From NCBI RefSeq assembly GCF_010977555.1, contig NZ_CP048815.1:558001-622000 (forward strand): a stretch of 64,000 nt of DNA, in the 5' to 3' direction. The notes beneath the pieces were generated by a model that was not told the DNA's origin, did not search any database, and saw only the letters and a program-made list of their open reading frames with translations. The stretch comes from Caulobacter rhizosphaerae (GTDB lineage Bacteria; Pseudomonadota; Alphaproteobacteria; Caulobacterales; Caulobacteraceae). Below, in pieces: positions 27,329 to 35,343 of the stretch. Position numbers and translations under genes: made by a program. How positions within the stretch are numbered: position 1 is the first letter of the stretch; each line of letters starts with the position of its first letter.

Positions 27329-28294
27329 CTATGGCGCCGCTGCAACATCCGGTTGCGCGCCGCGGGCCGCGCGCCGCAGCGCCTGCGGCGGCTGGCCGAA
27401 GGCCCGCAGGAAGGCGCGACGCATGCGTTCCGGGTCGCCGAAGCCGGTCTCCAGGGCCACGTCCTCGACCTGCAGGGGCTGGCTGTCGAGCAGGGCGCGT
27501 GCGGCCTCGACGCGCAGGCGCTCGACCGCCTTGGCCGGGGTGGTCCCCGTCTCCGTGGCGAACAGCCGGGCGAAGTTGCGCGGACTCATCGCCGCCCGCT
27601 CGGCCATCTGGTCGACGGTCAGCGGCAGGGCCAGGTTCTCGCGCGCCCAGGCCAGCAGGTCGTCGAACCGCCCGCCTTGCATTTCCAGCAGGGCCGAGAA
27701 CTGGGACTGGCCGCCCGGCCGCCGGTGATAGACCACCAACTGCTGGGCGACGCCCCGGGCGATCGTCTCGCCCAGATCCGCGCCGATCATCGCCAGGGCC
27801 ATGTCGATGCCGGCGGTGATGCCCGCCGAGCTCCATAGCGACCCATCCTGGACGAAGATCTTGTCGGGCTCCAGCCGCACGGCCGGATAGCGGCGCTGGA
27901 AGTCTTTGGAACGCCGCCAGTGGGTTGTCGCCCGGCGACCATCCAGCAGGCCCGCGGCGGCCAGGACATAGGCTCCGGAGCAGACACTGGCCGTGCGACG
28001 GGCGGTGCGGAAGGTGGCGCGGGCGAAGGCCAGGGTCGCCTCGCAGATCGCCGGCGACCGCGTTCCCTCGCCGCCCGAGACGATCAGAGTGTCCAGCGGC
28101 GGCGCGTCTTCCAAGGCCCCGGCATACATCGCCGCTCCAGACGAACTGGCCACCCTTCCTGGCTCACGGGCCAGGACATGCAGGCGATAGGCGCCGGGCG
28201 CGAACCGTTCGGCGATCTCGAACGCCGCGATCGGTCCCGCCGCGTCCAGCAACTGGAAGTCCGGGAAGATCAGAAAGCCGATGTCGCGAGTCAT
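27329..28294 (-). CDS. GlxA-family regulator (DJ-1/PfpI domain plus AraC helix-turn-helix)
   Basis: A 321-residue transcription factor with an N-terminal DJ-1/PfpI-like sensor domain (about 1-175, LIVSGGEGTRSP and the nucleophile-elbow position SVCSGAYVLAAAGLL) and a C-terminal AraC DNA-binding domain (about 215-310, two helix-turn-helix motifs ending GFGDPERMRRAFLRAFGQPP). Such regulators often control neighbouring catabolic or stress genes. It is divergent from the DJ-1-type gene at 28391 with a 96-nt gap and is the likely regulator of that gene. Confidence 0.93.
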   Translation of the reverse strand: MTRDIGFLIFPDFQLLDAAGPIAAFEIAERFAPGAYRLHVLAREPGRVASSSGAAMYAGALEDAPPLDTLIVSGGEGTRSPAICEATLAFARATFRTARRTASVCSGAYVLAAAGLLDGRRATTHWRRSKDFQRRYPAVRLEPDKIFVQDGSLWSSAGITAGIDMALAMIGADLGETIARGVAQQLVVYHRRPGGQSQFSALLEMQGGRFDDLLAWARENLALPLTVDQMAERAAMSPRNFARLFATETGTTPAKAVERLRVEAARALLDSQPLQVEDVALETGFGDPERMRRAFLRAFGQPPQALRRAARGAQPDVAAAP

Positions 28295-28390
28295 GGCGTC
28301 GTCTTTCGGGATTGGCGGATTTCGAGGGAACTATGTCATTTATGCCGAACGCTAGGCGGGCGATGCTGCGGCGTCAACAGGAGGGCTCCT

Positions 28391-29086
28391 ATGCCGAAAC
28401 CGCCGCCGTTCCACATCGTGTTCGCCCTGTTTCCCGATGTCACCCACCTGGACTTCACCGGCCCGCACCAGATCCTCAGCCGCCTGCCCGGCGCCCGGGT
28501 GGTGATCGCCAGCCAGGCGGGCGGCGAGATCGAGGCCGAAGGCCTGGTGTTTTCCCGCGTGGCGCGGCTGGCCGATATCGAGCATTGCGACCTGCTGTGC
28601 GTGCCGGGCGGCTTCGGCGTCACCCAGGCGGTGGCCGACGAGGCCTATCTGAAGGCGTTGCGGCGGTTGGCGGCCGGCGCGCGCTACGTCACCTCGGTCT
28701 GCACCGGCTCGCTGCTGCTGGGCGCGGCCGGGCTGCTGCAGGGGAGAAAGGCGGCCTGCCACTGGGCCTGGCGCGACCAACTGGCCCTGTTCGGCGCGAC
28801 GCCGGATCCGGCCCGGGTGGTGCGCGACGGCAATGTCTTCACGGGCGGCGGGGTGACGGCCGGCATAGACTTCGCCCTGACCGTCGTGGCCGAGATCGCC
28901 GGTGCGGAGACCGCCCAGGCCGTCCAGCTGGCGGTGGAATACGCCCCTGATCCGCCGTTCCACGCCGGCCGCCCCGAGACCGCCCCGCCGGCCGTGCTGG
29001 AGCGCGTCCAGGCGATCTATGACCGCGGCATGGACGAGCGGTGGGCGGCGGCGCGCAGGGCGGGGGAGGCGTTGCGGGTTCAATAG
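28391..29086 (+). CDS. DJ-1/PfpI family protein, isonitrile hydratase-like
   Basis: A 231-residue DJ-1/PfpI protein. The nucleophile is C104 in SVCTGSLLLGAAGLL, and D21 (HLDFTGP) corresponds to the second catalytic residue of isonitrile hydratase (InhA), which turns isonitriles into N-formamides. Both residues and the length match that subfamily, but the substrate is not proven. It pairs with the divergent GlxA-type regulator. ATG 28391 directly follows GAGGGCTCCT, a reasonable ribosome-binding site. Confidence 0.85.
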   Translation: MPKPPPFHIVFALFPDVTHLDFTGPHQILSRLPGARVVIASQAGGEIEAEGLVFSRVARLADIEHCDLLCVPGGFGVTQAVADEAYLKALRRLAAGARYVTSVCTGSLLLGAAGLLQGRKAACHWAWRDQLALFGATPDPARVVRDGNVFTGGGVTAGIDFALTVVAEIAGAETAQAVQLAVEYAPDPPFHAGRPETAPPAVLERVQAIYDRGMDERWAAARRAGEALRVQ

Positions 29087-29149
29087 ACCCGGCCGACTTG
29101 ATCCGGACACGAACCTGCCTCACAACGCTCTCAAGCGGAGAGATCGTGA

Positions 29150-29611
29150 ATGCGTCGGATCAAGTCGTTTCTCGTCGGACTGACCGCGGCCGCCAGTCTG
29201 GCGGCTGGTTTGGCGGCCGTTTCGCCGGCCTCGGCCCAGGACGCGCCGTTCACCTACGGCGTCTGGCGCAATCCCAAGAACAGCGTCCATGTCGAGATCA
29301 AGCCCTGCGGCGGCGGTCGCGCCTGCGGCGTCGTGGTCTGGGCCAACGACGACGCCAAGGCCGACGCCCGGAAGGGCGGGACGCCCGAGCTGGTCGGCTT
29401 GCAGCTGCTGCGCGATTTCCAGCTGCAGAAGAACGGCAGCTGGAAGGGCAAGGTGTTCGTCCCCGACCTCAACATGAACTTCAACGGCACCGCCGACTTT
29501 CCCGACGCCACCACCATGAAGGCCAAGGGCTGCCTGATTGGCGGCTTCCTGTGCAAGTCGCAGACCTGGCGGCGGGTGGACGTGGCGGCGCGCGGGACGC
29601 CGTCGAGCTAG
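29150..29611 (+). CDS. DUF2147 family secreted protein
   Basis: A 153-residue periplasmic protein with a signal peptide (cleavage near ASA-Q, residue 29) and a DUF2147 domain: GVWRNPKNSVHVEIKPCG near the start and GCLIGGFLCKSQTWRRV at the end, the two cysteine pairs probably forming disulfides. Family function is unknown; members bind small ligands in a lipocalin-like fold. It is transcribed in the same direction as the isonitrile hydratase-like gene after 63 nt. Confidence 0.88.
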   Translation: MRRIKSFLVGLTAAASLAAGLAAVSPASAQDAPFTYGVWRNPKNSVHVEIKPCGGGRACGVVVWANDDAKADARKGGTPELVGLQLLRDFQLQKNGSWKGKVFVPDLNMNFNGTADFPDATTMKAKGCLIGGFLCKSQTWRRVDVAARGTPSS

Positions 29612-29679
29612 AGGCGGCTCCCACCCACGATCCGCCTCCCAAGCCCTCATCCCCGGAACAAGTCCGAGGAAGACGGGAC

Positions 29680-30411
29680 CTACGGGTCCAGCTCCGGATA
29701 GCGCCGGAAGATCCCCTCGGTGCTGAAGGGGATCCGCCGCTCCGACGCCAGGTAGGCCGCGACATTCGGCCGTTCCGCCACCGCGTCGCGGACGGCGATC
29801 ACCCGCGGCAGCTTCGGCTCCAGCCGCTTCATGGCGTTCGGAAAGGCGTAGCGCAGGCCCTCCACCGCCTGGAACAGCGACAGGTCGGCGTAGGTGAGAG
29901 CCTGGCCGGTCAGCCAGCCGCCTCCACCCTCGGCTTTTGGCGGCGCCCGCTCGAGCACCGTCTCGAACCAGCCGAGGAACTTCCTCATCCGTTGGGTGCG
30001 GAACTCCTCGGCCCGCCGGGCGGCCTCGGCCTTCTGGTCCTCGTAATAGAGGCCCAGGCCCACCGGGTGGTGGACGTCGTGGGCCTCGGCCACCAGGTCG
30101 GCGATCGTCAGTTGCAGCTGGTTGACCCACAGCCGCCCGCCTTCGCCGCGCGGCGCGAGTCCGTGGCGCAGGCCCAGATGCAGCAGGATATTGGCCGTCT
30201 GGCCGATCACCAGGTCGCCGTCGACCAGATAGGGCGGGGCGAAGGGCGGACGGTCGTGGCCGGCCATGTCCTCCATCAGGGCCTGCTCGCCGCCGTCTTC
30301 GCCGTCGCCGCGCGCCACGTCGGCATAGGCCGCGCCGGCCTCCTCCAGCGCCAGCCGCACGAACTCGCCGCGTCCCTGGATGGTGGGCCAGTAATGCAGT
30401 TGGTAGGTCAT
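29680..30411 (-). CDS. Glutathione S-transferase family protein
   Basis: A 243-residue cytosolic GST. The N-terminal thioredoxin-like domain starts YQLHYWPTIQGRGEFVRLALEEAGAAY in part, with a tyrosine as candidate glutathione-activating residue; PPYLVDGDLVIGQTANILLHLG supplies the cis-proline and SNAIL-like motif (QTANI). The helical C-terminal domain runs from about 95. The N-terminus resembles alpha/pi-type GSTs more than the beta class. Substrate unknown. Confidence 0.9.
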   Translation of the reverse strand: MTYQLHYWPTIQGRGEFVRLALEEAGAAYADVARGDGEDGGEQALMEDMAGHDRPPFAPPYLVDGDLVIGQTANILLHLGLRHGLAPRGEGGRLWVNQLQLTIADLVAEAHDVHHPVGLGLYYEDQKAEAARRAEEFRTQRMRKFLGWFETVLERAPPKAEGGGGWLTGQALTYADLSLFQAVEGLRYAFPNAMKRLEPKLPRVIAVRDAVAERPNVAAYLASERRIPFSTEGIFRRYPELDP

Positions 30412-30480
30412 GTGGGGAGAAACAGGTGGAGGGCGGAAAGGATGCGCGCTCGGCGTGACCGCTTTGCCCCCCTTTCAGCC

Positions 30481-30509
30481 GTCATTCCGGGCACAAGGCC
30501 CGGAATGAC
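30481..30509. repeat. Dispersed hairpin GTCATTCCGGGC/GCCCGGAATGAC
   Basis: Perfect 12-bp arms with a 5-nt loop, located between the GST start and the DODA-type dioxygenase stop. It may end the dioxygenase transcript. This sequence type is a frequent dispersed repeat in alphaproteobacterial genomes. Confidence 0.7.
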
Positions 30510-30541
30510 GGCGGGATTTGAGAGGTCGTGGATAAACGCCG

Positions 30542-31315
30542 TCACCCCACCCGCACGCTGGTCATCGAAATCGCCGCGAACACGTCGTCGGTGAAGAACG
30601 AGACCGGCTCGCCCGGGGTTTGCGCGCCCAGGACGTAGAGCAGAGGCAGGTAGTGCTCGGCGCTGTTGATCGCCGCGTCGGCGTCTGGGCCCAGGGTGCG
30701 CCAGTCGATCAGCGGATCGTGATCCCCGGCCGCGATCAGGGCCTTGGCCGTTTCATTGAAGCGCGGGGCCCAGTCGGGCGTCTCGCCGGTGCGGAAGTTC
30801 ACGGCGCGCAGGTTGTGGACGATGTCGCCGCTGCCGACGATCAGCACGCCCTCGTCGCGCAGGGCGGCCAGGCGTCGGCCGGCTTCGTAGTGCCAGCGGT
30901 CGGGGCGGCCGCGGTCCAGGCTCAGCTGCACCACCGGCACGTCGGCGTCCGGATACATCGGCCGCAGCACGCCCCAGGCCCCATGGTCCAGGCCGCGGGT
31001 CGGATGCTGGACGACAGGATCGGGCGACAGCAGCTGCGCCACCCGTTCGGCCAGGGCGGGGTCTCCAGGCGCGTCATAGCGCACGTCGAACAGCGCCTGG
31101 GGGAAGCCGCCAAAGTCGTGGATCGTCTCGGGACGGTCCGACGCGCTGACCGCGCTGGCCCCCCGCGTCTCCCAGTGGGCGCTGACCATCAGCACCGCCT
31201 TCGGGCGCGGCAGCTCGGTCCCGAGCGCCGCCCAGGCGCGGCTCCAGGCGTTGTCCTCGATGGCGTTCATCGGGGAGCCGTGGCCGAGGAACAGGACGGG
31301 CAGGCGGGCGCTCAT
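30542..31315 (-). CDS. ygiD: DODA-type extradiol ring-opening dioxygenase (YgiD-like)
   Basis: A 257-residue LigB-type metal-dependent dioxygenase similar to 4,5-DOPA dioxygenase YgiD. Metal-ligand histidines lie in LGHGSPMNA (near residue 12), VSAHWE (near 46) and the distal HNLRAVNF; GLDHGAWGVLRPMYP is a family hallmark. It likely opens a catechol ring next to the hydroxyls using O2; the natural substrate is not clear. ATG 31315 is used; TTG 31330 would add five residues. Confidence 0.9.
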   Translation of the reverse strand: MSARLPVLFLGHGSPMNAIEDNAWSRAWAALGTELPRPKAVLMVSAHWETRGASAVSASDRPETIHDFGGFPQALFDVRYDAPGDPALAERVAQLLSPDPVVQHPTRGLDHGAWGVLRPMYPDADVPVVQLSLDRGRPDRWHYEAGRRLAALRDEGVLIVGSGDIVHNLRAVNFRTGETPDWAPRFNETAKALIAAGDHDPLIDWRTLGPDADAAINSAEHYLPLLYVLGAQTPGEPVSFFTDDVFAAISMTSVRVG

Positions 31316-31495
31316 GGCTGAGTCTTTCAATTAGACACTGACAAAGTTACAGATGGCGTCGCGCTCCGGATATTCAACGGTCGGGCGGTCGCTGGGTCCG
31401 TCTCGCCACAGTCTTGGGCTGTGACCCCCTGACGCGCGCCCAGGGGTCACACGCGCTTTCCCGCGTCGCCCAGCTTTGTTAAGGCAACGGACGTT

Positions 31496-32653
31496 GTGAA
31501 CGTACCCGTCCAATCCCCGATTCCGGCATCTCGGCCGTCCCCCGAACTGGTGGTGGCCAAGCCGCTCCGCGCCTCCACCCGGGGCGGCGCGCTGGACCTG
31601 CTGCGGCTGCTCGCCTCGCTGCTGATCGTCATCTACCATTTCGGGGCCGAGGGCCCGATGCGCATCGAGCGCTTCGGCCAGGTGTTCTCGCGCGGCTTCC
31701 TGGCCACGGACTTCTTCCTGATGCTGTCGGGCTACGTGCTGGGCCGGGCCTACGGGGCCTCGACCCTGACCGGACGGATCAGCCACGGCCGCTTCTGGAT
31801 GCGCCGGGTGGGTCGGGTCTGGCCGGGGCACCTGATCGTGCTGGCCATGATGGCCGTGCTGGTGCTGGTGCTGAACGCCCTGGGCACCGACGCCCACAAG
31901 CCGTCGCGCTTCGCCTGGGACCAGCTGCCGGTCCAGGCCCTGCTGGTCCACGCCTGGGGTTTCAACAGCGACGGCTGGAACCTGCCCAGTTGGTCGCTGT
32001 CGGCCCTGGTCGTCTGTTATGCGGTGTTCCCCTGGCTGTGGCGGGCCGTCGACAAGGTGCGGCGTCCGTGGGTCCTGCCGGTGATCGGCGTCGTGGCGTT
32101 CGCGGCCTGCGAGGTGGTGGCGCGGACGATGTTCGACCACGCCCTGTCAGACCTTCAGTTCCGCTTCGGCGTCGTGCGGGCCCTGCCGCTGTTCATCCTG
32201 GGCGTCTGCCTGGCGCGGGCGGTCGAGATGCACTGGCCGTCGGAAAAGGCCGCCAAGGCCCTGCTGGTCGGCGGCTGCGTCGGGCTGCTCGCCATGCAGC
32301 CTCTGGACCGCTACGCCCTGCCCGACGAGCTGATCTTCGACCTGCCCTGCCTGACGGCCATCGCCGCGATCGTGCTGGGCGCGGGCCGGCTGCCGGTGCG
32401 CCATCCCAAGGCCTGGATCGAAGAGGGGGCCAAGCTGTCGTTCGCCCTGTTCATCACCCACATCTTCGTGGGCGTGATCTACTGGAGCGCGGTGCACAAG
32501 CTGATCGAGACCGTGCCGATCGGCATCGGCTGGCAGTGGTTGATGTGGCTGGCCTCGTTCCCGATCGCCATCGGCGCGGCCTTCCTGTTCCACACCTATG
32601 TCGACCAGCCGCTGCAGGACCGGCTGGCCCCCTGGCTGCGGGGCAAGCGGTAG
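31496..32653 (+). CDS. Acyltransferase family 3 membrane protein
   Basis: A 385-residue polytopic membrane protein of the acyltransferase-3 (OafA/NodX) family, which transfers acyl groups to surface sugars. The first helix has the family motif LDLLRLLASLLIVIYHFG (the catalytic His in IYHF), followed by TDFFLMLSGYVLGRAYG and R-rich FWMRRVGRVWPGH. About ten membrane helices follow, with C-terminal DQPLQDRL. Starts at GTG 31496. No polysaccharide cluster adjoins, so the target is unknown. Confidence 0.92.
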   Translation: MNVPVQSPIPASRPSPELVVAKPLRASTRGGALDLLRLLASLLIVIYHFGAEGPMRIERFGQVFSRGFLATDFFLMLSGYVLGRAYGASTLTGRISHGRFWMRRVGRVWPGHLIVLAMMAVLVLVLNALGTDAHKPSRFAWDQLPVQALLVHAWGFNSDGWNLPSWSLSALVVCYAVFPWLWRAVDKVRRPWVLPVIGVVAFAACEVVARTMFDHALSDLQFRFGVVRALPLFILGVCLARAVEMHWPSEKAAKALLVGGCVGLLAMQPLDRYALPDELIFDLPCLTAIAAIVLGAGRLPVRHPKAWIEEGAKLSFALFITHIFVGVIYWSAVHKLIETVPIGIGWQWLMWLASFPIAIGAAFLFHTYVDQPLQDRLAPWLRGKR

Positions 32654-32669
32654 CGCGACGGCGCGACCC

Positions 32670-33170
32670 TCAGCCCTGCGCCTTGCTCTCGGCGCGGCGC
32701 TTTTCCAGCACGCTGGCCAGGCCCTGCAGGATCGGCCCCTGGAGAGCGGGGTTGTCGGCGGCGCGGTGCAGCAGCTTGATCGAGGCGATGTGCACCTTGA
32801 CGCCGGCCAGAATGGAGGGGGACAGGCCGTCGGCCTCGTCTAGCAGCTCGCAGAGCGAACGCGCGGCGACCTGGACGGCCACGTTGCGCTCCGCGCCGCA
32901 CAGGCCGACGATGTTGGCGGCCAGTTGATACAGGCCCTCGATCCGCGCCGCGGGCTCGGCTCCCGCCTCGGCGGCCAGGAGGGCGTCCAGCGCGACGATC
33001 AGCTCGTCGATCCCGGTCAGGGACGGTTCGCGCAGGGTCTCCAGCGTCGCGTCGGCGCGCTTGAGGGCCTCGGCGACATACATGCCGCCGCTCTTCTCGG
33101 CCATCAGCTGGGCGAGGCGCGGCCGCATGCGGATCTTGCGGACCTGGCTGGCGGCGGGAGCGTCGGTCAT
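32670..33170 (-). CDS. Helical protein of unknown function, partner of pseudo-receiver gene
   Basis: A 166-residue protein with predicted all-helical sequence, including long amphipathic helices (ELIVALDALLAAEAGAE, IEGLYQLAANIVGLCG, GILAGVKVHIASIKLLHRA-like stretches). I do not recognise the family; the length and helical character would allow an HPt-like or adaptor role, but no phosphotransfer histidine motif is evident. Its ATG overlaps the stop of the receiver-domain gene (ATGA at 33167-33170), so the two products are translationally coupled and probably act together. Confidence 0.82.
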   Translation of the reverse strand: MTDAPAASQVRKIRMRPRLAQLMAEKSGGMYVAEALKRADATLETLREPSLTGIDELIVALDALLAAEAGAEPAARIEGLYQLAANIVGLCGAERNVAVQVAARSLCELLDEADGLSPSILAGVKVHIASIKLLHRAADNPALQGPILQGLASVLEKRRAESKAQG

Positions 33171-33814
33171 GCCAGCGACCTCAGCGGCTTGATCAGCATG
33201 TCGAGCTCGTCCTGGCTCATGTTGAAGCCTTCTCCGTCGCTCAGCTCGATGGACTGGTCGTCCCGGCGACGGCCGTCCGGAAATTCGATTGGCGGGCCGG
33301 CGTTGCGCCAGCGCCGGTCGGGCCCGACATAGCTTTCGGTCTCGATGAACAGCCGATCGCTCCGGGCCACCCAGAGGATGCGTTCCAGCATCACGGCCGG
33401 TGAGATCGGCTTGGTGATGATGAAATTGGCGCCGCAGTCGCGGGCCTTCTCGACCTGGCTGCGGCGCGTGTGGGCGGACACGATGATGGCGGGCGTCATG
33501 CGGCTGGCCTCGTCGGCCTCGCGGCGCAGCCAACGGATCAGGTCGTAGCCGTCGATCTCGGGCAAGTGGGCGTTGGCCAGGATCAGGTCGACCTGCTGGA
33601 ACTCCAGTTCGTCGCGGGCCTCCCGGCCCGATTCCTTGCGGATGACATTGCGCAGGCCAAAGCTCGTCAGCACGCCGACCAGAAGATCGAGCGACTGGTG
33701 ATTGTCGTCGACGATCAGCGCTCGCGCCTTCTCGAGATTGATGTGCTGGCTTGGTTGCAAGACCCCGACATGCTCCGGCCGTCCCCGATGGGACCACAGC
33801 CTATGACTGATCAC
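33167..33814 (-). CDS. Response-regulator-like protein with non-phosphorylatable receiver
   Basis: A 215-residue single receiver domain (about 28-150) with a C-terminal extension and no output domain. The acidic pair is kept (VDDN, D36-D37), as is the lysine (ITKP), but the phosphoacceptor aspartate is replaced by asparagine (N81 in LILANAHLPEIDG), so ordinary phosphorylation is not expected. The tail carries VGPDRRWR and RRRDDQ, then FNMSQDELDMLIKPL. It starts at GTG 33814; the true start may be further in. Divergent from pilA across 356 nt and coupled to the helical gene downstream. Confidence 0.88.
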   Translation of the reverse strand: MISHRLWSHRGRPEHVGVLQPSQHINLEKARALIVDDNHQSLDLLVGVLTSFGLRNVIRKESGREARDELEFQQVDLILANAHLPEIDGYDLIRWLRREADEASRMTPAIIVSAHTRRSQVEKARDCGANFIITKPISPAVMLERILWVARSDRLFIETESYVGPDRRWRNAGPPIEFPDGRRRDDQSIELSDGEGFNMSQDELDMLIKPLRSLA

Positions 33815-34170
33815 GGTTAAGAAAGCTCTGCCGCGGGACGGGGCGGAGTGTCGCGGGTGGCGAAATTCGGGCTTTGGAACGTGAGCTCAACCCTGGAATG
33901 CCTGTCAATATTATCTATCCAGAGTGGTCTTTAAGTTCCGAAAGGTTGATAAGTTCGTCGTGTGCGGGATCTCGAAATAATATTAAGACATTTTGTAATG
34001 CAAAATGTGTACCGTTTTGCCAAAACCATAGGTAATATTAGTTACTAATCGCGATGTATTTACTTAATGCTCCTTTAAGAATTTAAATATCTCCGAAGGG
34101 GATTCCCCCTTTCTTTCAATCTCGGTCGATAAAAGCGGCGCGGGGTAGATCTGGAGGAGAGATAGGTCAA
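33815..34170. other. AT-rich divergent promoter region upstream of pilA
   Basis: A 356-nt gap unusually rich in A and T (for example around 33900-34090), without a convincing gene. It must hold the pilA promoter and that of the pseudo-receiver operon. A TTAA-N7-TTAA box occurs at 34064-34078 with a further TTAA at 34083-34086. A strong GGAGGAGA ribosome-binding site for pilA lies at 34152-34159. Confidence 0.7.
34064..34078 (+). promoter_or_regulatory. CtrA-type box (TTAA-N7-TTAA) upstream of pilA
   Basis: TTAATGCTCCTTTAA matches the Caulobacter CtrA full-site consensus exactly. It begins 107 nt before the pilA start, a position suited to activation. In C. crescentus pilA is a known CtrA target, which supports a functional site; binding here is inferred. 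Confidence 0.7.
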
Positions 34171-34353
34171 ATGAATATTTTGCATAACTTTATTCGCGAA
34201 GAAGAGGGCGCGGCCGCGGCCGAGTACGCCTTGATCCTGGCGATCATCGGCAGCGCCATCGCGGTGGCCGCCCTGCTGCTGGGCACCAATATCGGTGTGG
34301 CGATCACCAGCGCGGCCACCTGCGTGGCCAATCCGTCGGCCGCCAACTGCTGA
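34171..34353 (+). CDS. pilA: Flp-type (type IVb) major pilin
   Basis: A 60-residue prepilin. The short leader ends in G13 and is followed by AAAAEYALILAIIG, with the glutamate at +5 and tyrosine at +6 of the mature chain, the hallmark of Flp/Tad pilins cut by the CpaA/TadV peptidase. The rest is a hydrophobic helix and a short tail with two cysteines (TCVANPSAANC) that could form a C-terminal disulfide, not usual for Caulobacter PilA. It heads the Tad locus and has a strong ribosome-binding site and a CtrA-type box upstream. A GC-rich hairpin follows. Confidence 0.96.
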   Translation: MNILHNFIREEEGAAAAEYALILAIIGSAIAVAALLLGTNIGVAITSAATCVANPSAANC

Positions 34354-34372
34354 CGGTCGGCCGCCGATCTTC

Positions 34373-34400
34373 GGCGGCGCGGCCTTAGCGCCGCGCCGCC
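34373..34400 (+). terminator. Hairpin between pilA and cpaB (probable attenuator)
   Basis: GGCGGCGCGGC and GCCGCGCCGCC form a perfect 11-bp stem with loop CTTAGC, 20 nt after the pilA stop. There is no T-tract. It probably limits read-through so that pilin is made in excess over assembly proteins, or stabilises pilA mRNA. Confidence 0.6.
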
Positions 34401-34458
34401 GGTTCCGGACGACGGGCCTGCGAAAGCCTGTTGCCGTTCTGGGGAGGGGTTGCCCCCA

Positions 34459-35343
34459 ATGCAAACGAGAACCGTCATTTCACTGGCGGGCGCCGTGGCG
34501 CTCGGCCTGGGCGCGGTGCTGGCCGCGAGGGTCTATATGAGCGCTGGCCGAGACGCCGGACCCGCCGTGCGCGAAAGCGCTTCGGCGCCCGTCGTGGTCG
34601 CCTCCCAGCCGCTGACGCGCGGCTTCAAGCTGCAGCCGGCCGTCCTGAAGGTGGTCCGCTATCCGGCCGATTCCGTGCCGCTGGGCGCCTTCGCCACCGT
34701 CGCCGCCGCTTCGACCGGTCAGGGCGGCGCGCGCATCGTGCTCAAGGACATCGCCGCCAACGAACCGATCCTGCCTGACCGCGTCTCGGGTCCGGGCGGA
34801 CGCGCCAATCTGTCCGGATCGCTCACCGAAGGCATGCGAGCGGTGTCGCTGCGCGCCAACGACGTGGCCGGGGTAGGCGGCTTCGTGCTGCCGGGCGATC
34901 GGGTCGACGTGCTGCTGACCCGCAGCCGGGACAACAATCAGCCCGACACCAGCCTGACCCAGGTGCTGGCCGAGAACGTCCGCGTCGTCGGCGTCGACCA
35001 GTCCGACAACCAGTCGGCCGACAAGCCGGTGGTGGTCAAGGCCATCACCGTCGAGGTCACCCCCGACCAGGCCCAGGCGATCACCCTGGCCCAGGCGGTC
35101 GGCGCGGTCTCCCTGGTCCTGCGTCAGATCTCCGACCAGGCGCCGCTGACCCGGCAGGTGACCACCCTGGCCGACCTGTCGCGAGGCGGCGCCCCGCGCG
35201 CCGCGGCGTCGATCACGCCCGTCCGGGCCAGCGTCCGCGTCCGGGCTCCCGTCATTCGCGCCACGGCGCCCGCCATGCCCCGCACCACCGAGGTGCGGGT
35301 CACCCGCGGCGTCGTCACCACCGGCTACGAGGTGGGGTCATGA
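34459..35343 (+). CDS. cpaB: Flp pilus assembly protein CpaB/RcpC
   Basis: A 294-residue periplasmic/inner-membrane protein. An N-terminal hydrophobic helix (about 7-25) precedes an SAF domain (about 45-110, ASQPLTRGFKLQPAVLKVVRYP in part) and the CpaB domain with GMRAVSLRANDVAGVGGFVLPGDRVDVLLT in part. CpaB is thought to link secretin CpaC to the inner-membrane platform and may bind peptidoglycan or pilin. ATG 34459 is preferred because the GGGGAGGGG site lies at suitable distance. It overlaps cpaC by ATGA. Confidence 0.94.
   Translation: MQTRTVISLAGAVALGLGAVLAARVYMSAGRDAGPAVRESASAPVVVASQPLTRGFKLQPAVLKVVRYPADSVPLGAFATVAAASTGQGGARIVLKDIAANEPILPDRVSGPGGRANLSGSLTEGMRAVSLRANDVAGVGGFVLPGDRVDVLLTRSRDNNQPDTSLTQVLAENVRVVGVDQSDNQSADKPVVVKAITVEVTPDQAQAITLAQAVGAVSLVLRQISDQAPLTRQVTTLADLSRGGAPRAAASITPVRASVRVRAPVIRATAPAMPRTTEVRVTRGVVTTGYEVGS

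Noticed and set aside
33167..33814. Treating the receiver protein beside pilA as an ordinary phosphorylated response regulator
   Set aside because: The phosphoacceptor position is Asn, and there is no output domain or neighbouring kinase.
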